Part shown: piece after piece, positions 5,958-6,168 of the stretch
How positions within the stretch are numbered: position 1 is the first letter of the stretch
Layout: every line of letters starts with the position of its first letter
DNA from: Promethearchaeota archaeon
Lineage (GTDB): Archaea > Asgardarchaeota > Lokiarchaeia > Sigyniarchaeales > SOKP01
Reading direction: 5' to 3'
Assembly: GCA_019057355.1 (NCBI GenBank)
Contig: DXJM01000256.1
Location: 1-6,168 of the forward strand
Length of the DNA stretch: 6,168 nt
Made by a program: the position numbers and the translations under genes
Notes under the pieces: model-generated
The model's input: the letters and a program-made list of their open reading frames with translations, nothing else
What the model was told of the DNA's origin: nothing
The model's database searches: none

Positions 5958-6168
5958 TTCCAACATTTATTCCAATTATCAACCTTTCCTGTGGAGGAAA
6001 GGCCCGTCCTAAGGTTATCAGACGGTTCGCTCGTCACCGAGTTCAAGACGTGTTTCATGCATGATACTTTTTTCATTACTTCGGAAGTCTTGAAGGACGT
6101 TATCCCGCTCTACTTGAAAAAATCGTGAAGTTTAGACCAATCACGGTAGGGACTGCTTGGTTTCAAAC
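5958..6168 (+). ncRNA. Candidate structured RNA, unidentified, 3' end beyond window
   Basis: After a TATA box, the G+C content jumps (29 of 50 bases at 6001-6050) in otherwise very A+T-rich DNA, a classic mark of structured RNA. Perfect or near-perfect helices are present. CCTTTCCT (5983-5990) pairs with AGGAAAGG (5995-6002) around a GTGG loop. CGTCC (6005-6009) pairs with GGACG (6095-6099). Inside it, TTCAAGAC (6042-6049) pairs with GTCTTGAA (6087-6094) and GACG (6021-6024) with CGTC (6032-6035). A seven-pair stem joins 6122-6128 to 6141-6147, and an 11-pair helix joins 6130-6140 to 6157-6168. I do not recognise the family: it lacks clear tRNA, 5S, SRP or RNase P signatures. It may be an independent RNA, or the leader or riboswitch of a gene to the right. 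A 62-codon frame from GTG 5940 crosses it but begins before the predicted transcript start. Confidence 0.5.

Noticed and set aside
5983..6010. GGAGGAAAG at 5993-6001 recalls the conserved CR-I element of RNase P RNA.
   Set aside because: The AGGAAAGG is fully used in a perfect hairpin with the CCTTTCCT just upstream. The following GTCC context is altered, and no CR-II/CR-III-like sequence appears downstream. The 3' half would lie outside the window, so a covariance-model search could still overturn this.
5940..6128. A 62-codon frame starting with GTG on the plus strand.
   Set aside because: The GTG lies before the transcription start predicted from the TATA box, there is no ribosome-binding site, and lysine content is unlike the neighbouring genes. 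The region is better explained by RNA pairing.
6107..6168. TTCAAAC near the right end resembles a tRNA T-loop.
   Set aside because: The G that should precede the T-loop is a T, and no D-arm, anticodon arm or acceptor stem can be built around it.
6130..6168. Possible CRISPR repeat ending in GTTTCAAAC.
   Set aside because: Only one copy is present and nothing in the window repeats it. Regular spacing cannot be judged.

Overview
The window is strongly A+T-rich and reads like an archaeal genome. Several promoters carry archaeal TATA-like boxes. One gene appears leaderless, Shine-Dalgarno sequences are weak or absent, and transcription units end in runs of T. The large central protein has tandem winged-helix domains, one of which resembles eukaryotic UFL1. 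This makes an Asgard (Loki-like) archaeon my best guess, but it is an inference: no ribosomal or other lineage marker is present.

Layout. Bases 1-48 hold a perfect hairpin followed by T-runs, probably the terminator of a unit ending left of the window. A promoter with a TATA box and short repeats (49-122) drives two plus-strand genes separated by 21 bases: a complete HAD-family hydrolase (123-851) and a 910-residue HEAT plus multi-winged-helix protein (873-3605). The latter meets a small minus-strand winged-helix gene (3600-3902) tail to tail, the two ends overlapping by six bases. A gene-free A+T-rich stretch (3903-4211) holds the small gene's promoter, with a 12-base palindrome in operator position, and the terminator of the next gene. 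That gene is a full-length bifunctional purH on the minus strand (4212-5816), preceded by a four-codon upstream ORF whose stop overlaps the purH start. Divergent from purH, a TATA box at 5929-5938 precedes an island of unusually high G+C (5983-6168). Its base-pairing pattern indicates a structured RNA running off the right end.

How the genes relate. The only firm metabolic assignment is purH, which performs the last two steps of IMP synthesis. The HAD enzyme and the large protein may be co-transcribed, but nothing visible links them functionally. No ubiquitin-like or UFM1-like modifier, E1 or E2 gene lies here to support the UFL1 resemblance. The most interesting unexplained item is the structured RNA at the right edge, followed by the HEAT/winged-helix protein.
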